A stretch of DNA of 64,000 nucleotides, from assembly GCA_028641055.1 (NCBI GenBank), contig CM054058.1:495613007-495677006 (forward strand), written 5' to 3'. Shown here one piece after another: positions 45,286-57,048 of the stretch. The notes under the pieces were generated by a model, which saw only the letters and a list, made by a program, of their open reading frames with translations, had not been told where the DNA came from and searched no databases. Origin of the DNA: Alopecurus myosuroides (lineage: Eukaryota > Streptophyta > Magnoliopsida > Poales > Poaceae). A program made the translations under genes and the position numbers. Position 1 is the first letter of the stretch. The number at the start of each line of letters is the position of its first letter.

Positions 45286-46710
45286 TGATGACTCCCAAGT
45301 GCAGGAGATCAATTGTAGTACCTTTCGATAAGTATTTGAGTGTCGAACCCACGAGGAGCTGAATTTAAGCTATCTATTCTCTAAATCCCTATAACCCTCT
45401 TATATGGATGTTTATGCAAAGCAATAAGTTTGACTAAAAGGAACTAACTAATTAAAAGCAAGTGACGTGGAGTGTGGTTTGTCTAGTAACTAGTGAAGCA
45501 AGTTTAAAATGCAAGTAATCCTAGAGAAAGTTTCTAAAGCAAGTTTCTAAGCAAGTTTCACAAGTAGCAAGCAGCAAACATCTCAAGTATCTCAAGGGAG
45601 CAAGTGTTCTAGCAATAGGTGTTTCGTTCGTGTGGTTGTCACAATTAGTGAAGCACATGTTTTAGTCTTAGTTGTTTCTTCTAGGAAGGAGCCATGAATA
45701 GGTATAGTCAAGTAAATGATCTACAACCCCTTATGATGGATCATGTGGCCAAGTAAATGATTGCACAAGATTGATTAAGACATAAAGTCCCACCATAGCC
45801 TTACGTTCTAAGGTCCCCTATATATATCCCCCAATAACTTAACTTTGTGGCTCGGTCTCAGGTTACTGTCACTCCCAAGTCACCACCACTCCATTATGCT
45901 ACCGGTGATCACCTTACATGCATTCCCCAACATATGCGTGCACTCATATATTGTACATAAAGACAATCATAGAAGATAACAAACTTGTATGCAACCAATC
46001 AACGAACTATTTCACCATTGCCAAGAACAATTCACTACTCAAACATAGACGGGGAGACACAATACATCAAGGGAATATAGTATTGCATCATACATCGTGT
46101 TTGCCAAGAGATTACAGTGGAGAGATGGAGCTGATCTTGATGTAGATGTTGATGATGAACACGCCGGATGGGGGTGGAGCCCTCCGGGGGTGATCCCGGT
46201 GGCGTTTCCCCCCTCCGATCTTCTCCGGCGGCAGCCTTCTGTCTCTCTGTTTCGTGGTTTCATCTCTCGGTGCCGCCTCCTTCTCGAAAAGGCCAGGGGA
46301 CCCTTTATGTAGTCGTTTTTAGGTCACGAGACACTCGGGAGAAGAAAGATCGACGGCATCGGAGCCACGGGGGCAAAAAGGGGGCCCCACACGCGGCCAA
46401 GGAATCTGGCCGCGTGGAGGGTCCTCTTTTCCGCCTGGTTGGCCTTTTGGCGCTCTACTTTGGCCCATGGTCTTCGTCTCAAAAATTCTGAACCGTGCTC
46501 TTTGGCCTTGCCCTTTTTGGAGTCCCGAAGCTCCCGGAAAGTCTGAAACACTAAAAAGTACGTTTTCTGGAAAAACAGGGTTAGAACCAAAAGAAGGGGG
46601 ATTGTTCAGAAAATCCCCCAAATCATTATAAAACATGAATATAAGTTGCTAATATGTAGGAAAAACAAGTAATAACATGCAAAGTTCAGGTATGCATTTT
46701 ACATGCATCA
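45286..46710 (-). repeat. 5' LTR of element E
   Basis: 1425 bp and full length. The TATA position reads CTACATAAAGG (about 46304-46314) where the other LTR has CTATATAAAGG. Confidence 0.9.
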
Positions 46711-46715
46711 AAGTG

Positions 46716-47323
46716 CTACTTCCACAAACCCATAGCCCTGGGGTGGACTACTCCCTCTTCATGGAGATGTCGATGGAGATGACGTTGGAGGGGTAGGAGA
46801 TCACACCGGCGGCGCCCCGCCGGAGTTTCCCCCCTCCAATCTGGAACTTCTGGTCTCTATTTCGGTGTTTCGGCGGCGCCCCTCTCCGTAAGGGTACGGG
46901 GGACCCTTTTTATAGTCGGTTTTAGGTCAAGACGGAGTCGGTAAGTCGAAGATGGAAGGAATTGGGGCCACAGGGGCCAAAAGGGGGCCTCTCACGCGGC
47001 CAAGGAATCTGGCCGCGGGGAGGGTCCTCTTTGGGGCCTCCTTGCCCAATTCTCGTGGATCCTTCGCCCGCAAGACTTCTCCTTCCAAGAAAATGACCCC
47101 CGCAGATTTTCAGGTGATTTCGCGGAAGTTTGCCCCCTGAAACGTCAAAAATATAGAAAACGGGGTTTCTGACAGGCAGGGTTAATTCCATAAAAGTTGG
47201 GGGAGTTTGTAATTTAACCCCAAAATACTATAAAACATTGAATTATACCCTTATATGATGCAATTTGTAATAGAAAACCATGTGAAAATATGAAAAATTC
47301 ATCTATGCATTTTACATGCATCA
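46716..47323 (-). repeat. 3' LTR of element D, inner end
   Basis: The end of the left LTR after the E insertion. It carries TATAAAAAGGG on the - strand (46914-46904) and the hairpin at 46993-47019. It aligns with 53160-53775. Confidence 0.9.
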
Positions 47324-49692
47324 ACATTCCCAAGCTTAACCCATGCTCGTCCTCGAGTATGAAGGTGATAAAACTAAGATGGGTTTTGCATATTGAAACA
47401 ATCATGGGATATCAAGGAGGATTATTCATGCTACATATAATCAAATCATTAATACTAGAAATGAGTAGCAATATACAATTCATGTTGTAAGAAATATCAA
47501 ATATGCAAGCAAAGATGCTTCATGAAAGTTCACAAAGTGTATAATGAAATAAAAGCACTATGGACCAAATGCATACAAAAAATGAAAAATAAAATCCTAT
47601 ATTGGTCAAAGAATAGCATAATGGAGAATAGAAAATATGGTGGACACTTTGGAGAAAATTGAGTAGAGGTAAAACATGATCAAGTCTTATTTAGCCTCTA
47701 AATTATTCAACTAAAATTACTAATTGAAATGTGGTATCCATTGATCTAGGACTCTCATTGCCCCTTTATCACTAGCATCTTAAAATTGTGAGTATTGAAG
47801 TAATGAGAATGACAAAGTGGTTGAAGGCCTCATGCCCCGTGAGTGTGAAAACCTACTCCATGATTACTCAACTTAAGATTCCTAATAAGCTTTGTACAAT
47901 CATAATAAGTATTAATGACATCATAGAGAACCGCAAAGAGGTACCTCTTGCCCCATGACATGGAAACAAGCCCATGTTACAATGACAAGATGAACAAACG
48001 GAGTAGACTCATCATCCTTTTTATTTTCATTCACTATTATGCATAGCTTCTTATTTTATTATAGGATGTATTGTAGAGTCACTCAAGCTGTAAGTAAATT
48101 TCCACCATGATAAAGCATGGCTTGGGTTAGCGGCCCAATGCGTTTCTCTAGTCATATAGATACTTACTCATCAAAACTTACTATTCCTCTATTTCATTTC
48201 GGCATGGCAGGAGTCCAAAAACAAAAGTACATGATATCAACCAAATGTAAATTTTTTGTGCAATGTTGAAAGCTTTCCAGTGATACACGTTTATAGCTAG
48301 CTCCCAACCACACACTTGTCAAACGCAAAACTTGTGGCTCCCATTATTGGGTCATGTTTATTATATGCATAAAAAGTAAAGTGTGCCTTCTAAAGTTCGT
48401 GAGAGTCCTATCCCAAGTTCAACCCATGAAAATTAATAAAGTGAATATCTTAATTTAGAACATAAATAACACAATAACATGGTGAACATACTCGGAATAG
48501 CAATGAAGCTAATGGGAAGATATGGTGGACTCACTGGAAATACTTGGCTAAGGAGTGTTGGAAATAAGTTTTTACTTGTTGGAATTTTTAAATTTTTGGG
48601 ATAGCAAGAGGGAGATAGTTGACCAGCTACTATGAATGCATATGTCCATAGAACTACTCATTTCATGACAAACTAAATAAACCAGAAATTAACATCAAGG
48701 ATATGAATAAGAGATAGCTCAAGACAACATTATTGCAAATTTCTACACATAAAAAGCCTATAAATCATGCAAACATATGTAGCTCTTCAAATCAACCATG
48801 GCATACCTATTCCAAGTCATAATACTAGCATCCAATACATTCCAAACCCAAACTCCAGTAGCTCAATCTCATATAAAATGATGGTGGTGGTCTTATCAAA
48901 ACAAAAATAAAAACAAAAACTAGACGCTTCAAGTCTCTACGATAAATGCTTTGCTTAGAAAAACAGAAAGTAGACGGGTGCTAACCAAAAGAGTGTAGCT
49001 CCAGTGGGGTGTTCATCACATCCCCAAGCTTATGGCTTTCACCATTCTTGGATGTCTTGAGGCGCAGCTCCTCTATTCCCTGTGAAAAAAATTCAAAAAA
49101 CATGTTTCTCCCGTTCTTTTTCTGTGGGGTGAGACTAGCAAGGACAAACAAATCACATGCTTGCTGTGAAAAATTCCAAATCAAATGCTCCAGTAGATAG
49201 AAAATAAGGTTCATTATGTTGTATGTTCACTCTCTTGCTTGAAAGAATCATGGAAATTCGATTCCCAAGCCCAAAGAGTGCATAAAACAAAAGAAGGCAG
49301 AATCTGTCCAGAAAAGCAGCAGCAGCAAAACGAACGTTTTTCCCTAAGCTAGACTCGTCAAAAAATTAAGAAAATTTTTGTGCTTACAGATGACAAAAAG
49401 TGGAAGAACATACTAAAAAATTAGCTCAATCCGACATACCAATAAAAACCGTAAAATCATACGGTGAGCAGACTCGTGCTAAAACAGAAATTTCATGCAC
49501 TAGCATAGCAACTTATAAGTCCAAATGGGTTTGACTTGACTCTTTATTGAAAACTCCAGAATTAAAACAAAAAAAAACTAATCTCTTGAGACAGAAAGAG
49601 CACACTAGGAAAATCCAAACAAAAACAACCGGGTTGCCTCCCGTAAAGCGCTTTCTTTATAGCCATATAGCTAGGCTTTACTTACTTGATAA
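47324..49692 (-). other. Non-coding 3' internal region of D
   Basis: No gene. Nearly identical to 41215-43570 of E. RT, RNase H and integrase would be expected here in an autonomous element, and none is found. Confidence 0.8.
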
Positions 49693-50066
49693 TCAAGAGG
49701 GATAAAGCTCATGAGTGAGCCTGTTCTTCAGCGTGCCCCTCTTCCTTGGGAAGTGCTCCATGCTTTTCTTGTGAGGGAACTGAAACTTGACATTCCCTTC
49801 CTTGGAGTCTATGATTGCACCTGTAGTACGAAGAAAAGGTCTACCCAAAATAATAGGACTAGGGGATTTATCCCCCATATCCATAATAATGAAATCAACG
49901 GGTACGGAAGTCATGTGGAATTCAATCATAACATCTTTTACTTGTCCTACAGCATGTTTAGTAGAGTTATCAGCAAGGACAAATTCACTTGAGCACTTTT
50001 CTAAATTTTCTAGTTCTAGCAATTCATATAGTTCTTTAGAGAGTACGATACACTAGAACCTAGATC
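49693..50066 (-). pseudogene. Retropepsin-like protease remnant of D
   Basis: The active-site motif LDLGSS lies at about 50066-50050 in one frame. The flap-to-C-terminal part (VKDVMIEFHMTSVPVDFIIMD then ILGRPFLRTTGA) is in another frame, 50022-49693. A frameshift therefore separates the catalytic Asp motif from the rest, and the whole is also out of frame with gag. In intact elements it would cleave the gag-pol polyprotein. Confidence 0.8.
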
Positions 50067-51706
50067 TAACATAGCATGGTGAATTTTTTTCCAATTGAAA
50101 CTAGCACCTTGGGGATCCATGCATCCCCAAGCTTAGGAGGTATCATGGCCTCATTCTTGTACCTAGCAATTTTTTCTTGCAAGACATGATTAGCAATATA
50201 AGATCCAAAGCCAGGTTGATTAACATTTATAGTGGGATCACTAGCAAATTTTTGTAGAGTAGCAATAAGTTCTTGCAAGCTAATTTTTTCTAAATCAAGC
50301 AATGGATCCTTAATTTCAGTAAGCATCATAGTTTCCTCTAGTTTTCTTTCTAATTCAGCTAGCATTCTTGATTCATGAGGACTAATTTCATCTTTGCTAG
50401 CAAGATAAGACATATATGGAAGTAAATATTCAGGGTACTTCACTATTTCATTCAAAGTTTCTTCTAAGCTAGTAGAGACATGCTCACTTGTATTCTCAGC
50501 AATATGATCAAGATTTTCAATAATAGGAGCAGCAATAGTAATAGAATTCATTCCAACACTAGGTTGTGCTTGTGGTTTTCCTGCTGACATGCTTAATAGA
50601 GTTGCTTGATTATCAGCTAATTTTGACAATGCTTTATCCAAATTCGAAGATTGAAGTTGCAATGCTTTAATATCACTACTAATGGATGCAATAAACTTAT
50701 TTAACTCACGTATCATAGCATTGTGACTAGCAACTTCTTCGATAAGCAATTTATTAGATTCAGAAATTTCACTAGAAGGCTTCCACTTATTTTCATTAGC
50801 ATTAGGATATGGAACAAAAGGTTTATTTGGCACATAAGGAGGTTTACTATATGAATTGTAAGCATTACCAAAACCATTGCTACCATAATTCCTAAGAAAA
50901 TTAACATCCACACTTTCAGAATTACTACCAACTAGCTCCTGCAAAGGCACATTCTCCATATTTTGTTTATTAATAAAAGCAAGAATAGTGTCCATTTTAG
51001 AAGACAAATCATTGGTTTCTTCAATTGAGTTTATTTTCTTAGTGGGATTGGGTGCTCTTTAAGTATTCCATTGACTATAATTTTGCAATATGCTTTCTAA
51101 TATGCTCTTAGCCTCTCCTATAGTTTTACTCATAAAGGCACCTCCAGCAGCAGAATCAAGTATATTTCTAGACATGTAGTTTAGACCATTATAAAAAGAG
51201 TGTAGTATGGTCCATTCATTTACTCCATGTGATGGGCATGTTCTAAGCATTAATTTAATTCTATCCCATGCCATGGCTACATGTTCATTATCATTTTGCC
51301 TAAATGAGAGGATATTATTCCTATTTTGCAAAATTTTAACGGGAGGATAATATTTCTTAATGAAAGCTTCTTTTAAATCATCCCAAGACTTTATACTAGC
51401 TGTAGGTAGTGAAAGTAACCATTCTTTAGCCTTTCCTCTAAGTGAAAAAGGAAATAATTTCAGTTTTAAAACACTACTTTCCACATTTTTAAATTTTTGC
51501 ATATCACATATTTCCATGAAATCATGAAGATGCATAGAGGCATCCTCCATAGCACTACCACCAAATTGCTCTCTAGTAATTAAATTCAATAAACTAGGAC
51601 TTACTTCATAGCTTTCAACTTGTATTTCAGGTGTAGTAATTGGCCTAGCAATGAATTGGTCATTGGGTGTATTTGTGTAGTCACTTAATTTAGTCCTATC
51701 ACCCAT
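50066..51706 (-). pseudogene. Gag of element D, with one in-frame stop
   Basis: Codons from 51706 give the retrotransposon gag capsid region (Retrotrans_gag family): AKEWLLSLPTASIKSWDDL, then FIKKYYPP, RNNILSFRQ and FYNGLNY. A single TAA at about 51061-51059 interrupts it. The same frame resumes to 50066 with a Ser/Asn-rich linker and helical segments (QSSNLDKALSKLADNQATLL; SRMLAELERKLEE). No CCHC zinc knuckle is seen, as in many Athila-like Gags. It would form the particle shell. The lone stop makes it a recent pseudogene or a read-through case; the first is more likely given the protease breaks. Confidence 0.85.
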
Positions 51707-52036
51707 TTTAACAGTTTTTATGTAGTTTTTAATTTTTTATGCAAAACTCAAAAGTAAAGTAACTAGGCAAATTCTAAATACTAAAATAAACTAGATAACT
51801 AAATGCAAAGCTAAAATGCAAACTAAAATAAAATATGCAAGACAAAACAAAAACAAGAACAAAAACAAAACAAAAACAAAACCAAGACAAGAAACAAAAC
51901 AATCTACTTGAAAGAAGGTGGAGATAGAAAGGACGGTACTCACGTAGGTGCAACCTCCCCAAGCTTAGGTGTCTGCACACCTTGTTGGTGATGAAGACTT
52001 ATTGTGAGCTCCCTTGGACAACTCCTTCACCTATGG

Positions 52037-52055
52037 CTCCCCGGCAACGGCGCCA
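52037..52055 (-). other. Primer-binding site of D
   Basis: TGGCGCCGTTGCCGGGGAG on the - strand, ten bases inside the 5' LTR (52066). Confidence 0.87.
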
Positions 52056-52065
52056 AAAAAACGCT

Positions 52066-53775
52066 TGATGGCTAGGTTGAGACTCAAAGTGCAGAGTGTG
52101 TAGCTAGTGGCAAGCCTTCTTCCCCACGAGGGTGACTCGAGGGTTTATATCGAACTCTTGGGGAGCCAGTATTTCAGCAGTTGTCTTCCAAGCTTCCTCC
52201 AGGATCCTGCAAACAAATAGAGAGTTTTGTGCCCTCAACCTCACCAAGGGGTTGTCAAGCACAAGGTGTGAGACTTCTAAATTGCAATGCAAAACTGAAA
52301 GTAAATGTGCAATAATTAAATCTACTACTAAATGCAAATGAGAAAATAAATATGCAATGGATTGTTTTTGTATTTTTGTGATGCAAGTGGTGATGGAGAT
52401 AATGTAAATTCGAATTGGAGATGAAAGTAAAGTAAAGTGCAAGTAAAGTAAATTGCAGCAAAGTAACTAGAGTGTTTCTTATAATTAAAATAGGACCGGG
52501 GTTCATGGTTTCACACTTGCATTCTCTCAAATAAAGTGGTAGACGGTGGACATAAAGAATTACATGTGAGATTACAATAACATGTTTAACATTGAGTACT
52601 TCCATATGGGCATCACGTCCTAACATAGAGATCTCTGCGGTCATATTGATTCCTCTTATACTCCACCAAGATGCGAAATAAATCATAACACCTCGATAAT
52701 TAAGGAAAAACCAGAGTATAGCTTTAAGCAATGTGACATGAAGTTGAAGTAAGAACTTGCTAGATCTAGTCATGGAGATTGATTAGTGTCACTTCAAATC
52801 CCCGGTAACAAGGTACTCCTTTTTATCCCTAGTGAGGTAACTAAGAAAGGTTTAACAAAACCTAAGTGGACCGCTGAACTTCTGTCACTTTCACAGCACT
52901 AGCCACCCCCCGTTACTCCAACTAATGCACCCATCACCCCACACACGCTCTCAAGAACTAGATTAATCAAAGCTAGCAAATAAGAACGGGGTACATAAGA
53001 TACATCTACTCAAATAACTCAAGAGAAACAATTGCAATCTCAGATTCAATAACTCATAGAAAAGATCCACCACATAGGAATTACAATGGTGCCCGTAATC
53101 ATGTGAGGCAGCTCATACGGATCTAATTAGTGAAGTACATAGAGAGAGAGATACAAGTGCTACTTCCACAAACCCATAGCCCTGGGGTGGACTACTCCCT
53201 CTTCATGGAGATGTCGATGGAGATGACGTTGGAGGGGTAGGAGATCACACCGGCGGCGCCCCGTCAGAGTTTTCCCCCTCCAATCTGGAACTTCTGGTCT
53301 CTGTTTTGGTGTTTCGGTATTTCGGCGGCGCCCCTCTCCTTAAGGGTACGGGGGACCCTTTTTATAGTCGGTTTTAGGTCAAGACGGAGTCGGTAAGTCG
53401 AAGATGGAAGGAATTGGGGCCACAGGGGCCAAAAGGGGGCCTCTCACGCGGCCAAGGAATCTGGCCGCGTGGAGGGTCCTCTTTTGGGCCTCCTTTCCCA
53501 ATTCTCGTGGATCCTTCGCCCGCAAGTCTTCTCCTTCCAAGAAAATGACCCCCGCAGATTTTCAGGTGATTTCGCGGAAGTTTGCCCCCTGAAACGTCAA
53601 AAATATAGAAAACGGGGTTTCTGACAGGCAGGGTTAATTCCATAAAAGTTGGGGGACTTTGTACTTTAACCCCAAAATACTATAAAACATTGAATTATAC
53701 CCTTATATGATGCAATATGTAATAGAAAACCATGTGAAAATATGCAAAATTCATCTATGCATTTTACATGCATCA
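52066..53775 (-). repeat. 5' LTR of element D (uninterrupted)
   Basis: 1710 bp. It supplies the empty sites for the small CACTA (52591) and for element E (53155). TATAAAAAGGG is at about 53365-53355 and the hairpin at 53445-53471. Confidence 0.92.
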
Positions 53776-53780
53776 ACATC

Positions 53781-54385
53781 GTGTGTGCCTCCTCTATGAA
53801 TTGTGGAGTTTGCTTAGTACCTTATAGGACACTCATAGTGACAGGGTGGGGTTAACTAGACATGGGAATACAAACTTGAGGAGTGTTGTTACAGCCCTAC
53901 GCAATGATTCGTGTTCGTTATCCAACCGGAGAGGGTTAAGAGTAGCATAGTGAAGAGAAGATATTTAGTTATTCAATTATGTGATCATTGTTGAGAGTGT
54001 CCACTAGTGAAAGTAGGATCCCTAGGCCTTATTTCCACGCATTGAAACACCATTTTCCGCCTGTTTTGCTACATGTTTGCTTGCTGCCATTTTTTTTCAG
54101 ATTGCTATTATCACTTATTATCATCCATATTACTTGCATTTTACTCTCTCTTCGCCGAACTAGTGCACCTATATACCTTACAAGTACATTGGCTGTGTTG
54201 GGGACACAAGAGACTTCTCGTATACTTATTGCAGGATTGCTTGAGAGGGATATCTTTGACCTCTATCTCCCTAAGTTCGATAAACCTTGGGTGGTCCACT
54301 TAAGGGAAACTTGCTGCTGTTCTACAAACCTCTGCACTTGGAGGCCCAACACTGCCTACCAGAATAGAAGCGTGCATAGACATCA
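53781..54385 (+). repeat. 5' LTR of element C, right part
   Basis: Continues the LTR after D and aligns with 57600-58198. It ends AGACATCA at 54385. The frames at 53988-54554 run across the LTR end and are not a gene. Confidence 0.88.
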
Positions 54386-54395
54386 AGCTCTTTTA

Positions 54396-54414
54396 TGGCG
54401 CCATTGTCGGGGAG
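54396..54414 (+). other. Primer-binding site of C
   Basis: TGGCGCCATTGTCGGGGAG lies ten bases after the LTR end. It is the same tRNA type as in D and E, with two substitutions. Confidence 0.82.
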
Positions 54415-54519
54415 GTAAGGTAAAAGTTACTCACATCCTCGGGTGTGAGTGCTCGAAATTATTTCATTTAGATTCTGCAATTAAATCTTTTTGTTTCTTG
54501 TTTTCACTAGTTAGACTTA

Positions 54520-55305
54520 ATGGAAAACAACAAAAATATGAGAGAGCTTTATAATATTTATCTTGAGTTAGGACATAAAGTGTTTGAAGAGAAAATTAAA
54601 AAACCTATGGAACTTTATTTGCATGCTAGTGGCAATGTTATTAGTATGAACTCTTTAAACACCATTATTGCTAATGCTATGGAAGAGTCTAAGCTTGGGG
54701 AAGCTAGTTTTGATGAATATGATATTTTTAGTCCGCCAAGTTTTGAGGAGGAAATTTTCTTTGATGATACTTTGCCTCCAATATTTGATGATTATAATGA
54801 TTGTGGTATTCTAGTTCCACCTGTTTACAATGATAAATATGATATTTTCAGTCCACCTACTATTGAGGAGAAAATTAATTACGATTGCAAAATGCCTCCT
54901 ATGTTTGATGATTATGGTGCTGAGAATGATAATGATAGCTATTTTGTTAAATTTGCTCCCACTGCTATTAATAAGAATGACTATGCTTATGTGGAGAGTA
55001 ATTATTCTTTTATGCATGTGGCTCATGATAAGAATATTTCATGTGATAGTTATGTTGTTAATTTTATTCATGATGCTACTGAAAGTTATTATGAGAGAGG
55101 GAAACATAGTTTCATGCATCTCAACAATATTAAGTTTCCCCTCTTTATGATGAAATTTTTGATGCTGCACTTGTTGTGCTTTCCTATGCTAGGCACTTTG
55201 TGCTTTATTGACTTGTTTTTCTTAAAGATTCGTTTTCATAGGAAGTGGGTTAGACTTAAATTTGTTTTACAATTTCCTCTTGATGCTCTCTTTTGCTTCA
55301 ATTGA
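54520..55305 (+). CDS. Acidic membrane protein of element C, in the gag position
   Basis: 261 codons, starting MENNKNMRELYNIYLELGHK; the first frame after the PBS. Homologous over its length to the E protein. It has acidic repeats (FDEYDIFSPPSFEEE, DIFSPPTIEEKINYD, MPPMFDDYG), the block YVESNYSFMHVAHDKN, then IHDATESYYERGKH and NNIKFP. A hydrophobic segment (MKFLMLHLLCFPMLGTLCF) follows, then HRKWVRLK and a second hydrophobic end. It is intact although C and E belong to different LTR families, which suggests past selection on the protein. There is no recognised domain. Alternatives: a very diverged gag, or an envelope-like or captured host protein. Confidence 0.75.
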   Translation: MENNKNMRELYNIYLELGHKVFEEKIKKPMELYLHASGNVISMNSLNTIIANAMEESKLGEASFDEYDIFSPPSFEEEIFFDDTLPPIFDDYNDCGILVPPVYNDKYDIFSPPTIEEKINYDCKMPPMFDDYGAENDNDSYFVKFAPTAINKNDYAYVESNYSFMHVAHDKNISCDSYVVNFIHDATESYYERGKHSFMHLNNIKFPLFMMKFLMLHLLCFPMLGTLCFIDLFFLKIRFHRKWVRLKFVLQFPLDALFCFN

Positions 55306-56827
55306 TATTTCTCATGTGAGCATCTTCTCAAATTATCATGCCTAGCTAAAAGGCTTTTTAAAGAAACCCGCTACCGGGAGACAACCCGTTTTATTTCTCC
55401 GTTTTCCGTCGTTTTCTTTTGTTTTCTTTGCACCTGGGTGTTGTATACTTCCTTAGAAACCCCGCTGTATCTTTCCTTTTGTGTTTTTGTTGAGCCAAGT
55501 AAACCCTCTAGTGGAAAGTTGAGGCTATATTTCGAATTTCTGCGCAGGAAACAGATTTCTGCTGTCCACTGCTTAATCCGTATAAAATCACAAAAAATTC
55601 AAAATAATCTGAGTTTGTTTGTGCTAAATCCTGGGCTGTATATGCAACTTTTCTTAGTTGAGCACTTTGTGATTTGAGCAACATAAGATTTTTTTTAAAA
55701 ATCGATCTTTACCTGCTGTTCTATTTTGACAGATTTATGACATTTATCGCATTTGTATCTTAATCTCTTTCTTTTGGTGTTATTTTGAGAAAAAGAGTTT
55801 TAAAAGAAGTTTTAGCAGTATCTAATGTGTTTTTGAGTGTTATACTTGTGTTGAAACTGAACCATGTGAATTTATTATTTCAATTGCACTAACGTTGCTA
55901 ATGAAGATTGTGAGAAGTTTGGTGTGAAGGAAGTTATCAAGGGTCAAGAGAAGAGGATGATATGATGTGATCAAGAAGAGTGAAAAGACTAAACTTGGGG
56001 ATTCCCCAGTGGTACATCCCAGGAAATTCCAAGAAGACTCAAGCGTCTAAACTTGGGGATGCCCAAGACATCCCCTTCTTCATCGACAAATTATCAGGTC
56101 ACTTCTAGTGAAACTATATTTTTATTCAGTCACATCTTATTTGCTTTACTTGGAGTGTCTTTTATTTTTGTTTTCAGTTTGTTTGGTTTTCTTTGCTATA
56201 ATAAATGGTTGGATCTTATCATACTTGTGTGGGAGAGAGACACGCTTCGTTTTCATTGCTTAAAACACTCTAGTTTTCATTCTTACTGTTGTGGGAGTGA
56301 TCACTTTTTGCCAGTAATGCGTTTAGCCTTTGTTTTCATGCATCTCTTATTGAGAGTTTTTAGTTTTAGTAGTGTTATGTGAGTGCTCTCATGTTTGGTT
56401 GCTGTAGCATTTAGAGAGTTTCTGTTAAAACATATCTTGTATGGTGCTTGTTGGGAAAAGAAACTGCCGCTTGAAGTAGAATTTTTAACAGTGCAAGTAT
56501 AAGCTTGTATAGACTGTTGCTAGAACTTTTTTATGCCATGCTAAATGTTATTTTAGTTCTAAAGCCATGTGATGTTGAGTAGCATGAATAGCCTCAAATA
56601 TCTGAGAGTGTTTAATATGTCATTGAAAGATTCATGAGTTGTTCTTGTCATAAGGAAGCATAAATTTATGGTATTCTCTTTCGAATCTTTTATTTGGTTG
56701 ACTTGGCGCATGCTCACACCATGTTTATGACTATGAACCAGTCACGAATAGCCTCCATGACCACTTTGATTTTGAACTGTGATAGCTTATGCTTTAATTA
56801 ATGATGTTTATGTCGCTATGCATGATG
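55306..56827 (+). other. Non-coding internal region of C
   Basis: AT-rich with no supported gene; the frame at 56053-56382 has no family resemblance. Its last part resembles the start of this window (element H). It stops abruptly at the MITE, so the polypurine tract and the LTR start are missing. Confidence 0.7.
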
Positions 56828-57048
56828 GCCCTGTTTGGTTGGGCTTATTATCTGGCTTTTGGCTTTTGGCTTATAAGCCAAAAAAGCACCTACATAGGTT
56901 CTTTTGGCTTTTGGCTTTTGGCTTTTGATTGGATATTGTTAGACGATGATATAAGCCGAAAGCCAAAATCAAAAGCACCTATTTAGGTGCTTTTGTGGCT
57001 TATAAGCCAAAAGTCGAAAGCCAGATAATAAGCCTAACCAAACAGGGC
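56828..57048. mobile_element. Foldback MITE (hAT-like ends)
   Basis: 221 bp that is almost entirely palindromic. The ends GCCCTGTTTGGTTGGGCTTA and its inverse match over about 31 of 32 bases, and the inside repeats GGCTTTTGGCTT/AAGCCAAAAGCC. The CCCTGTTTGG end suggests a hAT-type element. The expected 8-bp target duplication is absent (left GCATGATG, right GAAGTCCC), because the element sits on a deletion junction. Confidence 0.8.

Larger units (their letters stand above)
40046..46710 (-). mobile_element. Element E: Athila-like non-autonomous LTR element with a membrane ORF
   Basis: The TSD AAGTG is at 40041-40045 and 46711-46715, with the empty site at 53155-53159 in the right LTR of D. The 5' LTR (right) is 45286-46710 (1425 bp) and the 3' LTR (left) 40046-41214 (1169 bp, missing about 256 bp). 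The PBS is at about 45257-45275. The only gene is the membrane-protein ORF. Confidence 0.94.
37516..53775 (-). mobile_element. Element D: Athila-like LTR element with broken gag and protease
   Basis: On the - strand, the 5' LTR is 52066-53775 (intact, 1710 bp). The 3' LTR is 37516-47323 and is interrupted by the small CACTA and by element E. The PBS is at about 52037-52055 and the internal region 47324-52065. The flanks are ACGTC (37511-37515) and ACATC (53776-53780), one mismatch. The empty site is in the 3' LTR of C near 57599 (gtgtgcacgtcgtgtg). Gag and part of the protease remain; RT and integrase are absent. Confidence 0.92.
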
